NCBI RefSeq assembly: GCF_003202155.1
Contig: NZ_QFLI01000005.1
Span: forward strand, 62,001 to 126,000
DNA from: Marinifilum breve
GTDB taxonomy: Bacteria; Bacteroidota; Bacteroidia; Bacteroidales; Marinifilaceae
DNA: 64,000 bases
Direction: 5' to 3'
The notes under the pieces are model-generated. The model was not told the DNA's origin, made no database searches, and worked only from the letters and a program-made list of their open reading frames with translations. Numbering within the stretch: position 1 is the stretch's first letter; the number at the start of each line of letters is the position of its first letter. Both the position numbers and the translations under genes were made by a program. Below, one piece after another: positions 27,901-36,700 of this stretch.

Positions 27901-29121
27901 ATGGGTAGAGAACGTCGTCCACATATTGGAATTTTTGGTAGAAGAAATAACGGGAAAAGTACATTAATCAACTTCCTTGCGGGGCAGGATATTGCTATTG
28001 TTTCTGATGTTGCAGGTACTACCACGGATCCTGTAAAAAAATCTTTTGAAATCACAGGATTTGGCCCGGTAATACTTATCGATACTGCCGGGATAGATGA
28101 TACAGGTGAATTGGGAAAAAAGCGAATTCTTAAAACCAATCAGGCCATTAAAACCATCGATTTGGCCATCTTGGTCATTACCAAAAATACATTTGGTGAT
28201 TTTGAAAAAGGCTTGATTGAAAAATTCAAAAAGCAAGATGTTCCTTTTATCGCCATTCACAATAAGGAGGATCTAGAACTATTGCATCAGGAAACTTTAG
28301 GAAAACTAACTGAAGCAGGAGCAAAAGAAGTTCTGCATTTCAATTCGGTAGACGGCGACATTGAGCCTATTGTAAAGAGCATCAAGAAAACCATTCCCGA
28401 ATCGGCATTTACTACGCCATCGCTTCTTGGCGATTTAATTAGCTATGGTGATATTGTTCTTTTAATTACGCCAATTGATATTGAAGCGCCTGAAGGACGA
28501 TTGATTCTACCACAAGTACAAGCCATTCGTGATATTTTGGACAACGATGCCATCTGTATTGTTTTAAAAGAACGCGAAGTAGATGCATTCCTTAGAAAAA
28601 CAGGAATCAAACCTAAGCTTGTTGTAACCGATAGCCAGGTATTCCTGAAAGCTGGAGCTTCTATCCCATCTGATATTGCTTTGACCAGTTTTAGCATTAT
28701 GCTGGCACATTTCAAAGGCAATTTTTCTGCTTACCTTCAGGGAACTCCAAAAATTTCAGAGCTGAAAGATGGAGACAAAGTTCTATTGCTGGAAAGCTGT
28801 ACTCACCATACTTCTTGTGATGATATTGGAAGAGTTAAAATTCCGCGCTGGATTTCGAATTATACCGGAAAACAACTTGATTTTGTAGTGATTGCAGGTT
28901 TAGATGAAATTCCTGGAGAAATGTCGGATTATGCATTACTCATTCAGTGTGGTGGATGTATGATTACGCCAAAACAATTGGGAAATAGATTACAACCTGC
29001 CATAGATGCAGGCATTCCTGTTACCAATTACGGTATGGCCATTGCCTATGTACAAGGGATATATAACCGTGCTGTAGCTCCTTTTGCAAAAATTGAAGAT
29101 TCTTCATTGGATTATCTGTAA
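27901..29121 (+). CDS. hydF: [FeFe]-hydrogenase H-cluster maturation GTPase HydF
   Basis: 406 residues from the ATG at 27901 (a TTG at 27877 would add eight residues; homologues begin close to RPHIGIFGRRN, so ATG is preferred). The GTPase domain has P-loop GRRNNGKS and G3 DTAGID. After a dimerisation domain, the cluster-binding domain carries CTH, 46 residues, then QCGGC. The usual motif has His before the second Cys pair; here it is Gln. HydF is the scaffold that carries the 2Fe precursor to the hydrogenase. HydE, HydG and the hydrogenase itself are not in this window. Confidence 0.93.
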   Translation: MGRERRPHIGIFGRRNNGKSTLINFLAGQDIAIVSDVAGTTTDPVKKSFEITGFGPVILIDTAGIDDTGELGKKRILKTNQAIKTIDLAILVITKNTFGDFEKGLIEKFKKQDVPFIAIHNKEDLELLHQETLGKLTEAGAKEVLHFNSVDGDIEPIVKSIKKTIPESAFTTPSLLGDLISYGDIVLLITPIDIEAPEGRLILPQVQAIRDILDNDAICIVLKEREVDAFLRKTGIKPKLVVTDSQVFLKAGASIPSDIALTSFSIMLAHFKGNFSAYLQGTPKISELKDGDKVLLLESCTHHTSCDDIGRVKIPRWISNYTGKQLDFVVIAGLDEIPGEMSDYALLIQCGGCMITPKQLGNRLQPAIDAGIPVTNYGMAIAYVQGIYNRAVAPFAKIEDSSLDYL

Positions 29122-29138
29122 TATTTGAACCGTTTAAA

Positions 29139-29536
29139 CATCAATTTTTAATCTTAAAAGTTAAGCTCTCTACTTCTTAACGTGAAGTTTCAGTATTAAA
29201 AGCTGAGGTTTCAACGTTAATACTTGTGGCTTCAACATTGACAGCTGATGTTTTAATGTTGAAACCTAAGGTTTCGATATTGAAAGTTGAGCTTTAAACT
29301 TTTTTTGCTGTCATTTTAGCTCATCAGGACATCAATTTTCATTAAAAGCTGAAGTTTTAAGATTAAAACTTGAAGTATCAACATTGCAAGTTCAGGTTTC
29401 TACGTTGACAGCTTAGCTTGCGATGTTAAAACATGAACTTTTTACATTGAAATGTCAACTCGCAACATTAAAAGGACACGATTCTATATTAAAAGTTCAA
29501 CTAAAAACGTTAAAACTTGAATTTTAAATGAGTTCA
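29139..29536 (+). repeat. Degenerate tandem array of 21-bp (seven-codon) units
   Basis: This fills the whole 417-base gap between hydF and the next, convergent gene. About 18 units of 21 bases can be laid end to end: in phase from 29139 to 29306, then shifted by one base and in phase from 29327 to 29536. In 13 well-preserved units, bases 16-17 are TT and base 18 is A or G in every unit (always a Leu codon), and base 21 is always A. The plus-strand reading of a unit is roughly x-E-V-S-T-L-K, with hydrophobic residues at positions 3 and 6 as in a coiled-coil heptad. Stops occur in three units, so no long gene survives. Confidence 0.85.
29423..29527 (+). CDS. Possible 34-residue heptad-repeat peptide within the repeat array
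   Basis: The longest ATG-initiated reading inside the array in the repeat's coding phase: starts MLKHELFTLKCQLATLKGHD and ends KLEF, with Leu or Val at coiled-coil spacing. It could equally be a remnant of a longer decayed gene. No ribosome-binding site or promoter is evident, so expression is doubtful. Confidence 0.2.
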   Translation: MLKHELFTLKCQLATLKGHDSILKVQLKTLKLEF

Positions 29537-29538
29537 TC

Positions 29539-30666
29539 TCATTTGTTCATATTCACTTTGTAAACAACTCCTCTTTCTTTCAGATACTCAAAAACAAAAT
29601 TAAAGCAATCAGCATCTTTACCCAGAAATTCAGGAGGATTGATTCCTTTGCGAGAGTATTTGCCTTTTAGCAAGATATTGGCAACTGCAGTACAGGTATA
29701 TCCTGTAGTTCGTGCCATTGATGTAAATCCTTTTTCATCATCAAACTCATCGAATAAATCGTATACAAGGCATTTTTTTAAACCATTCTGTAGACCTTCT
29801 ACTTCTACTCGCATCACGGTAAACTCTTTCTCTCCCGGCTTCAACTTCCATTTCGAGAATAACAATTTTGAGGTCAAATCAATGGGTTTGATTTTCACCC
29901 CATCAATATTAATCTTCTCATGAGAAAAATAGCCAGTATCTCTCAACACTCTCAAATACTCAATGGTTCCAGGATAACGTAAGGTTTTTTCAATCATATT
30001 GGGAACACCCATGGTTTTAATCAGACTGCGTAATCCATCAGAATTCCATGCCTCAAGCGTTCCAACATTTTCAAAATGGATCAGTTCGGGATCAGACAAA
30101 GCCTCGCGGACTACAATATCTCCATTCTGAACATATCGAGCAGGTCTGGTATATTCCTCAATCACATCAATAGGAGAAAAAACTGCTTTATACTCCCATG
30201 GCCACTCTCTTTTGAAAGGCAATCCTCCAACAAGACATTTAAAACTTTTCACCCTCATTTTCTCATTGTGATAACCCAAAATCAAGTTTCCCATGCCTGG
30301 AGCAACACCACAATCCGTAACAATACAGCAGTTGTTATTTTTGGCAAGATCATCCAATTCAAAAGCATCTTCAGGGAAAAAAGAAATATCCACCATATTT
30401 CTTCCTGCCTCTATTACTTCTCGAACTACTTTGAATCCCATGCTTCCGGGCACAGCCCCAACTACCAAATCCGAATCAGCAACTAATTTCCGAACTGTGC
30501 CTTCAACCGACAAATCGGCTTTCTTGGTCTTGATTTTAGGATGCCTGGCCAATTGTTCCAATGCATTTGCATCATGATCAATGGCAGTTACAGCAAAAGA
30601 TTCACTTAAATCAATAGCGATTAGTTTCCCAACCAATCCGGCTCCTAATACAGTTACTTTCTTCAT
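29539..30666 (-). CDS. Saccharopine dehydrogenase family protein (lysine 6-dehydrogenase-like)
   Basis: 375 residues from the ATG at 30664-30666 (an upstream ATG at 30726 adds 20 residues of poor quality before the Rossmann start). The NAD(P)-binding motif is VTVLGAGLVGKLIAIDL at the very N-terminus, followed by VVGAVPGSMGF and the DCGVAPGMGNLILGYH segment shared with lysine 6-dehydrogenases and saccharopine reductases. It probably acts in the oxidation of lysine or a related amino acid. Transcribed alone; its 3' end abuts the 21-bp repeat array. Confidence 0.85.
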   Translation of the reverse strand: MKKVTVLGAGLVGKLIAIDLSESFAVTAIDHDANALEQLARHPKIKTKKADLSVEGTVRKLVADSDLVVGAVPGSMGFKVVREVIEAGRNMVDISFFPEDAFELDDLAKNNNCCIVTDCGVAPGMGNLILGYHNEKMRVKSFKCLVGGLPFKREWPWEYKAVFSPIDVIEEYTRPARYVQNGDIVVREALSDPELIHFENVGTLEAWNSDGLRSLIKTMGVPNMIEKTLRYPGTIEYLRVLRDTGYFSHEKINIDGVKIKPIDLTSKLLFSKWKLKPGEKEFTVMRVEVEGLQNGLKKCLVYDLFDEFDDEKGFTSMARTTGYTCTAVANILLKGKYSRKGINPPEFLGKDADCFNFVFEYLKERGVVYKVNMNK

Positions 30667-30808
30667 GATTTCGATTTTTGGTTTAAAATCTCTATATAAT
30701 TTACGAATACTATCATGCAATTTCAACTTTAATCGTTTGCCTATGCTTATGATTACAACTGATTATTGTTATCTTTAATTTCTAAATTAACACCTAAACA
30801 CATATACA

Positions 30809-31936
30809 ATGACTAAAATATTTTGGCTTTTTCTATTTGCATTGATTTCAATAACCCCTGTCAATGCTCAGAAAACTTTCAGCTTGCAAGGAATGATTGG
30901 TGGACTTCAGGAAGAATACATTTACCTGTACAAGTATGATGGAGAAACCAAGGAGTTTATCGATTCTGTTAAAACCAAAAATGGAGAATTCAAATTCGAA
31001 GCACCATGTGAACAAGCATTTATAGGTGAATTCAAACTTGCAGGACGAAGAGCTGGAAAAGTATTTCTATCTCCAACCAAAATGAGCCTATTTGTTCATA
31101 AAAAGGATATGAACCACAAATTTTTGATGGGCAAATTAAAAGGTTCACCAGCCCAAGACAGGTATGAGGATTTTCAAGAAAAACTAGCCGAAAACAACAA
31201 ACAAAAATTAAAAATTGCTGAAAATCTGGAAATTCCGGAAATACAATCAGATTCGGTTAAAAAAAATCAATTCATGAAGGAATATACCAGACTAAATCAA
31301 TTCAGAGATGAATATTATTTCAAATATGCTTCCTCTCCGGTAGTTGCTTATCTGATTTATCAGGAATATTTTGCTTCCAAACGAAGTCTGGAGTATGTAA
31401 AAGAACAATTGAAAACCTTAAAACTGGCCAATCCAAATGGATTGTACGTTAACAATTTGCAAAAGAGGGTTAATATTATTGAAACTCTTAAAAACAAAGG
31501 CCAGTTTCCTGAAATCAAGTCAAAAACTTTAGATGGCAAAGAATATCAGCTCTCTCAGCACAAAGGAAAACCTATATTACTATACATTTGGAGATGTTGG
31601 TTTCCTAATCGAGCTCAAGAATATTATGATGGAATCAAAGATATTACAAGCACTTTTCCTTCATTGGAAGTCGTTAACATCATAAGATACTCATCATATG
31701 CCAGGGTAAGGATTCCGGGAACTACAAAAACCAAAGCTTGGCATCCTGAACCAAGACCTGAATTAAATTGCATTGAAATTGGAAGCTTGAACCAAAACAT
31801 TGAAGTAGTGCGATATTTAGACAGAGGTTTCAATGCATTCTTACTCGATGAAAATGGAAAAATCATATATCACCAAAATGATAAGAACATAGATTTGTTA
31901 AAATCACAAGTCTCCTCACATCTTTCAAACCTGTAG
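30809..31936 (+). CDS. Secreted DUF4369/TlpA-like protein with degenerate thioredoxin site
   Basis: 375 residues with signal peptide (IFWLFLFALISITPVNAQ), an N-terminal DUF4369-type beta domain (SLQGMIGGLQEEYIYLYKYD), a helical middle, and a C-terminal thioredoxin-like domain starting FPEIKSKTLDGKEYQL. Where active relatives have WASWCPPC, this one has WRCWFPNR: both redox cysteines are gone and one Cys stands two residues earlier. The domain is therefore unlikely to be a normal disulfide reductase and may be structural or binding. Monocistronic. Confidence 0.85.
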   Translation: MTKIFWLFLFALISITPVNAQKTFSLQGMIGGLQEEYIYLYKYDGETKEFIDSVKTKNGEFKFEAPCEQAFIGEFKLAGRRAGKVFLSPTKMSLFVHKKDMNHKFLMGKLKGSPAQDRYEDFQEKLAENNKQKLKIAENLEIPEIQSDSVKKNQFMKEYTRLNQFRDEYYFKYASSPVVAYLIYQEYFASKRSLEYVKEQLKTLKLANPNGLYVNNLQKRVNIIETLKNKGQFPEIKSKTLDGKEYQLSQHKGKPILLYIWRCWFPNRAQEYYDGIKDITSTFPSLEVVNIIRYSSYARVRIPGTTKTKAWHPEPRPELNCIEIGSLNQNIEVVRYLDRGFNAFLLDENGKIIYHQNDKNIDLLKSQVSSHLSNL

Positions 31937-32002
31937 TATTCATTATCAATTTCGATTAACTATATTTAGCACTTTGATAAAAGAGACTAAAGAAATTTAA
32001 CT

Positions 32003-34225
32003 ATGCCCGATAATTTACTGAAAAACAAAGCCAATTTTGGCACCATGCCAGTTTTCCTAACTGCCATCTCAACCATTTTAGGAGCAATTTTGTTCCTTCG
32101 TTTCGGTTGGGCTGTTGGTAATGTTGGATTTATTGGAGTAATTGGAATCATTATTTTAGGTCATTTAATTACCATTCCTACAGCAATGGCTGTTGCAGAG
32201 ATTGCAACCAACCAAAAAGTGTTAGGTGGTGGAGCCTACTACATTATTTCCCGATCGTTTGGATTAAACATTGGTGCCGCAATTGGAATTACACTCTACC
32301 TTTCGCAGGCAATTTCGGTGGCTTTTTATGTGATTGCCTTTGCCGAGGCTTTTGATCCGGCAATTCAATGGCTTGCGGATAATTATGGCCTTTTAATTTA
32401 CGACAAAAGAGCCATTAGTATTCCAACCATGACCCTTTTGGCTGGTTTATTTCTCTATCGAGGTGCCAATATGGGGATGAAAGCCTTGTATGTTGTGGTA
32501 GCAACTTTAGGTCTTTCATTGGTCATGTTCTTTATCGGATCGCCAGATAATGCTCCAACAGAAATGGTTTTGGATGCTACCGTTGAAAATCCAAAGAGCT
32601 TCTTTTATGTATTCACTATTGTTTTCCCGGCTTTTACAGGTTTAGCTGCAGGACTAGGCCTTTCCGGCGATTTAAGAAATCCGAGAAAATCGATACCTAG
32701 AGGAACCATTTGGGCTACCGTTGGTGGACTGTTGATTTACATTTGGGCAGCCTACAAATTTACCGTATCTGCAAGTCCTGAAGATTTGGCTAGCGATCAG
32801 TTAATCATGAGAAAGATTGCCATTTGGGGTCCAATTATTCCAATTGGTTTGGCTGCGGCTTCACTTTCTTCAGCCTTGGGTTCAATAATGGTAGCACCAA
32901 GAACCCTACAGGCAATTGGTTTAGATGATATTTTCCCTCAAAAAGGATTGAACAAATGGTTAAAATCCGAAAGCAAGAAAAACAACGAACCCATTAATGC
33001 ATCGGTGATTTCTATAGCTATTGCATTTGTTTTTGTTTTTATTGGCGATGTTGATTTTGTGGCCCAGATTATTTCCATGTTCTTCATGGTAACCTATGGT
33101 GCCATTTGTATCATCTCCTTCCTTGAGCATTTTGCAGCTGATCCTTCATACCGTCCAACCTTCCGTTCTAAGTGGTATTTATCCTTAATGGGAGCAGTTC
33201 TTTCGGTTTGGATCATGTTCCAAATGAATATGACCTATGCCATATTGTCATTAATGATAATGGGAGGAATCTACTATGGAATCAACGTAACCACGAAAGA
33301 AAACAGGGGCTTGGCGAAACTTTTCCGCGGAGTAGTTTTCCAGTTGAGTCGACACTTGCAAATATTTGCGCAGCGTGCTGAAAAAGGAGATCGTGAACTG
33401 AGCTGGAGGCCTTTTGCCATTTGTATTTCGCAAGATTCTTTCAAGCGCCGATCGGCATTCGATTTGTTAAGATGGATCTCCTATAAATACGGGTTTGGAA
33501 CCTATATTCATTTCTTGGAAGGATTCTTAAACGAGGAAACCAATGAGGAATCGAAACAGGTAATGAACAAGTTGATTAACCTGGCTTCGGGAAGTAAAAA
33601 CCGGGTTTATCTCGATACGATTATTTCTCCTTCCATGACTTCGGCAATTGCACAGGTAATGCAGTTATCAGGCATATCCGGACACGGTTATAACACCATA
33701 CTTTTCGAGTTCTCGAGAACGGAACCTGAAAGATTAAATTATGTGATTGACAATTACAAACTGCTTGAATCAACTCATTTCGACGTTTGTATTTTGAATA
33801 CATCCTATAAAGGATTTGGATATCAGAAAGAAATTCATGTTTGGATTGGTGCCAACGACTTGGAGAATGCAAACCTGATGATTCTTTTGGCCTACATCAT
33901 TCAAGGACATCCTGATTGGAAGAAGGGAACCATTAAGATTTTTGCAATCTATCCGGGCGACCAGCTGGAAAGCCAGAAAGAAAAACTATTGGCTTTAATC
34001 AAATCTGGTCGATTACCAATATCTCCAAGCAATATCCAGTTGATAAATGCAAATTACGCCAACAAGAAACAGGTAATCATGTCAAAATCGATGGATGCCG
34101 ATTTAAGTATTCTAGGTTTTAACCATGAAGAAGTGGTTGAAGAAGGTGTTGATTTGTTTACTGGCTTTGAAGATATGGGTAACATACTTTTTGTGAGTTC
34201 TTACAAAGAAATTAAAATTAAGTAA
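32003..34225 (+). CDS. Cation-chloride-cotransporter-like (SLC12-type) APC permease
   Basis: 740 residues. About 12 membrane helices occupy residues 10-430, starting with FGTMPVFLTAISTILGAILF and LRFGWAVGNVGFIG, which resembles helix 1 of animal Na-K-Cl cotransporters. A soluble C-terminal domain of about 300 residues follows, as in SLC12 proteins (PFAICISQDSFKRRSAFDLL). The likely role is cotransport of chloride with Na+/K+ or of amino acids; the substrate is not fixed by sequence. Its stop overlaps the start of the next gene (TAATG), so the two proteins are probably coupled. Confidence 0.85.
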   Translation: MPDNLLKNKANFGTMPVFLTAISTILGAILFLRFGWAVGNVGFIGVIGIIILGHLITIPTAMAVAEIATNQKVLGGGAYYIISRSFGLNIGAAIGITLYLSQAISVAFYVIAFAEAFDPAIQWLADNYGLLIYDKRAISIPTMTLLAGLFLYRGANMGMKALYVVVATLGLSLVMFFIGSPDNAPTEMVLDATVENPKSFFYVFTIVFPAFTGLAAGLGLSGDLRNPRKSIPRGTIWATVGGLLIYIWAAYKFTVSASPEDLASDQLIMRKIAIWGPIIPIGLAAASLSSALGSIMVAPRTLQAIGLDDIFPQKGLNKWLKSESKKNNEPINASVISIAIAFVFVFIGDVDFVAQIISMFFMVTYGAICIISFLEHFAADPSYRPTFRSKWYLSLMGAVLSVWIMFQMNMTYAILSLMIMGGIYYGINVTTKENRGLAKLFRGVVFQLSRHLQIFAQRAEKGDRELSWRPFAICISQDSFKRRSAFDLLRWISYKYGFGTYIHFLEGFLNEETNEESKQVMNKLINLASGSKNRVYLDTIISPSMTSAIAQVMQLSGISGHGYNTILFEFSRTEPERLNYVIDNYKLLESTHFDVCILNTSYKGFGYQKEIHVWIGANDLENANLMILLAYIIQGHPDWKKGTIKIFAIYPGDQLESQKEKLLALIKSGRLPISPSNIQLINANYANKKQVIMSKSMDADLSILGFNHEEVVEEGVDLFTGFEDMGNILFVSSYKEIKIK

Positions 34226-35028
34226 TGGCTGATTTTATTAAAGTTACTGATGATTTGGGTCGAGAGGTAAACATTCCCTTTCCACCCAAAAGAATCATTC
34301 CTGCAGTTCCATCAACAACCGAATTTTTATTCGATTTGGGATTGGAAGGCAAGATAATTTCACGCACCAAGTTTTGTAGATATCCTAAAGGAAAGATTGA
34401 AAAGCTGCCTAATATCGGAGGTCCTAAAAACTTGTACGTCGATAAAATCAACCTTTTGAATCCGGATTTAATACTGGTTAACGAAGAGGAAAACAACAAA
34501 GCACAGGTTGAGGCCTTAATGGAAGATTTTCCAGTGTATGTTAGTAAGGTTCGAAATTACGAGGACGCCCTACAAAATATTTTAAACACAGGAAAAATAA
34601 CGGGTACAGAGCCTAAGGCTTTCGAAATCACAAATAAAATACGAGCTGGTTTTGCTAAAATTCCTAAAAGTGCAGAACCCATAAAAGTATTGTACCTGAT
34701 TTGGAGAAATCCTTTCATGGGAGTTGGTAAAAACTCTTTCATTAATTCAATGCTGGAGATGTGTGGATTTGAAAATATTCTACCCGATCCACAAGAAAGA
34801 TATCCGAACCTGACAGCAGAAGAGATTAAGGATTTAAACCCTGATTTGGTACTGCTATCTTCGGAACCATATCCATTCGAGGAAGCCAACATCAAAGAAA
34901 TTCGAGATATTCTTCCCAATGCTAAAATTAAATTGGTAGATGGAGAGATGTTCTCGTGGTACGAATCGCACATGCTGCAAGCAGCAGATTATTTTATAAA
35001 CTTGATTAAAAAAATTAAAGCAGAATAA
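34225..35028 (+). CDS. BtuF-like helical-backbone metal receptor, no signal peptide
   Basis: 267 residues of the ABC transporter substrate-binding superfamily for vitamin B12 and iron chelates: VTDDLGREVNIPFPPKRIIP at residues 7-26, NIGGPKNLYVDKINLLNPDL, and VGKNSFINSMLEMCGFEN. It starts MADFIKVTDDLG with no signal peptide or lipobox. An upstream in-frame start is unlikely because the ATG overlaps the preceding stop. It would then be cytosolic, unlike a normal binding protein. No ABC permease or ATPase genes accompany it. Confidence 0.85.
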   Translation: MADFIKVTDDLGREVNIPFPPKRIIPAVPSTTEFLFDLGLEGKIISRTKFCRYPKGKIEKLPNIGGPKNLYVDKINLLNPDLILVNEEENNKAQVEALMEDFPVYVSKVRNYEDALQNILNTGKITGTEPKAFEITNKIRAGFAKIPKSAEPIKVLYLIWRNPFMGVGKNSFINSMLEMCGFENILPDPQERYPNLTAEEIKDLNPDLVLLSSEPYPFEEANIKEIRDILPNAKIKLVDGEMFSWYESHMLQAADYFINLIKKIKAE

Positions 35029-35059
35029 TGTCTATTTTTGCTTTAAAAATTACAACTAA

Positions 35060-35539
35060 ATGGAACGCATTGCTATTTTTCCCGGATCATTCGATCCTTT
35101 TACTATCGGACACGAATCTATTGTTACCCGGGCTTTACCTCTATTCGATAAAATTATTATTGCAATAGGATATAACTCTGAAAAGAGACAGTTTTTCCCA
35201 ATTGATAAACGCATACAGTGGATTAAAGAAGCTTTTCAAAACAATCCAAAAATTGAGGTAGAAACTTTCGAAGGACTTACAGTTGAGTACTGTAAAAAGA
35301 AAAATGCACACTTTATTTTAAGAGGTTTGAGAACCGCTGCCGACTTTGAGTACGAACGTGCAATTGCTCAAATCAATAAAAAAATGGTTTACGAGTTAGA
35401 ATCAATCTTTCTTTTAACCACACCCGAGCATACCATGATTACCTCGACCATTGTTCGCGATATCATTCGTCATGGTGGCGATGCTTCGCAATTTTTACCG
35501 GAAGTAACAGATCCTGATGCATACAAACTAAATCCATAA
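35060..35539 (+). CDS. coaD: Pantetheine-phosphate adenylyltransferase
   Basis: 159 residues of the nucleotidyltransferase fold: FPGSFDPFTIGHESI with the TxGH motif (T15-H18), RGLRTAADFEYERAIAQINK, and the C-terminal TSTIVRDI motif. It catalyses ATP + 4'-phosphopantetheine to dephospho-CoA, the penultimate CoA step. A TATTTTTG just upstream (35033-35040) fits a -7 element without a clear -33. It starts 31 bp after the BtuF-like gene and is followed after 3 bp by a serine hydrolase. Confidence 0.96.
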   Translation: MERIAIFPGSFDPFTIGHESIVTRALPLFDKIIIAIGYNSEKRQFFPIDKRIQWIKEAFQNNPKIEVETFEGLTVEYCKKKNAHFILRGLRTAADFEYERAIAQINKKMVYELESIFLLTTPEHTMITSTIVRDIIRHGGDASQFLPEVTDPDAYKLNP

Positions 35540-35542
35540 ACC

Positions 35543-36679
35543 ATGTCAAGAATAAGCAAAACTGTTTTAATTCTAGCTTTACTAACGGCACTTTGGATGC
35601 TTATAGCTCCTAATTATTTAAGAACGAGTCTTATTTATTGGTATGCCAATATCGACGATTACAAGATTTTCGAAAATACCGAAGTTAATGTTGCCGATGG
35701 CAGAGAGTGGAAAGAGGCTGATTCATACAACAAATATGAATTGGAATCTTCAGATCGTGAATATCTGGAAAATCATGAAACAGTTGCTTATTTGATCATA
35801 CAAGACGGAAAAGTATTGTACGAAGAATATTGGGATGGATATGATTCAGATTCTCATTCCAATATTTTTTCTGCTACCAAAAGTATCGTAAGTCTGTTGA
35901 TTGGTATCGCAATTGACGAAGGCAAAATTAAATCGGTAGATGAACCGATTGGAAATTACCTGGAAGAATTTGCCTATGATGAACGTGGTAAAGTAACTAT
36001 TAAGAATTTGCTTACCATGAGTTCAGGTTTAGATTGGGACGAAGCATACAGCAGCCCAACATCCATTACTACAAAAGCCTATTATGGCAAGAAGCTGCGA
36101 CAGGTTAGTACCGATCAGGAGTTAATCGAGAAACCTGGGGTTCGTTTCAGATATCAAAGTGGAAACACTCAGCTATTGGCTTTTATTGTGGAAGAAGCCA
36201 CCGGCGAAACCATTTCGAAATATGCTGAAAGAACACTTTGGAAACCAATGCACGCGGTAAATACGGCACTTTGGAGTTTGGATAAAAAAGATGGCGACGA
36301 AAAATCATTCTGCTGTTTTAACACCAATGCTCGCGATGCGGCACGTTTTGGTCAATTGGTATTGAACAAAGGTGCATGGAATGGCAAACAGTTAATTTCA
36401 GAGCAATATTTAGCAGATGCTACCACAACTGCAGCATATTTGTTAAACGAAGAAAAAACTGCACCGCTCGATCATTACGGATACCAATACTGGATTCTTC
36501 CCTACAAAGACATGAATATTCCGTATATGCGCGGACATCGTGGACAATACATCTATTCTATTGCTGAGAAAAATGCAGTGGTAGTTCGTTTTGGTAAAGC
36601 AAAAGATGAAATTAAACAAGGTCCGATTACCATGGATATTCCAAAGTATGTTGACATCGCCTTAAAAATTCTGAAATAG
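35543..36679 (+). CDS. Membrane-anchored serine hydrolase, beta-lactamase/esterase family
   Basis: 378 residues. An N-terminal hydrophobic segment (VLILALLTALWMLIAP) acts as anchor or uncleaved signal. The class C beta-lactamase-like fold shows SATK (S110, K113), YQS (Y204) as the second motif and GHRGQY near residue 333 as the third (HxG in place of KTG). This resembles 6-aminohexanoate-dimer hydrolase/EstB-type enzymes rather than true beta-lactamases. Periplasmic; substrate unknown. It lies between coaD and a TlpA-like gene with gaps of 3 and 21 bp. Confidence 0.88.
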   Translation: MSRISKTVLILALLTALWMLIAPNYLRTSLIYWYANIDDYKIFENTEVNVADGREWKEADSYNKYELESSDREYLENHETVAYLIIQDGKVLYEEYWDGYDSDSHSNIFSATKSIVSLLIGIAIDEGKIKSVDEPIGNYLEEFAYDERGKVTIKNLLTMSSGLDWDEAYSSPTSITTKAYYGKKLRQVSTDQELIEKPGVRFRYQSGNTQLLAFIVEEATGETISKYAERTLWKPMHAVNTALWSLDKKDGDEKSFCCFNTNARDAARFGQLVLNKGAWNGKQLISEQYLADATTTAAYLLNEEKTAPLDHYGYQYWILPYKDMNIPYMRGHRGQYIYSIAEKNAVVVRFGKAKDEIKQGPITMDIPKYVDIALKILK

Positions 36680-36700
36680 AGAACCTCTGAAAGTTTCGCC

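Noticed and set aside
29139-29536. CRISPR array as explanation of the 21-bp periodicity
   Set aside because: There are no alternating unique spacers, units are contiguous and degenerate, and no cas gene is present.
35543-36679. True class C beta-lactamase
   Set aside because: It has SxxK and a Tyr motif but lacks KTG, having HRG, and it carries an uncleaved membrane segment. Esterase or amide hydrolase is more likely.
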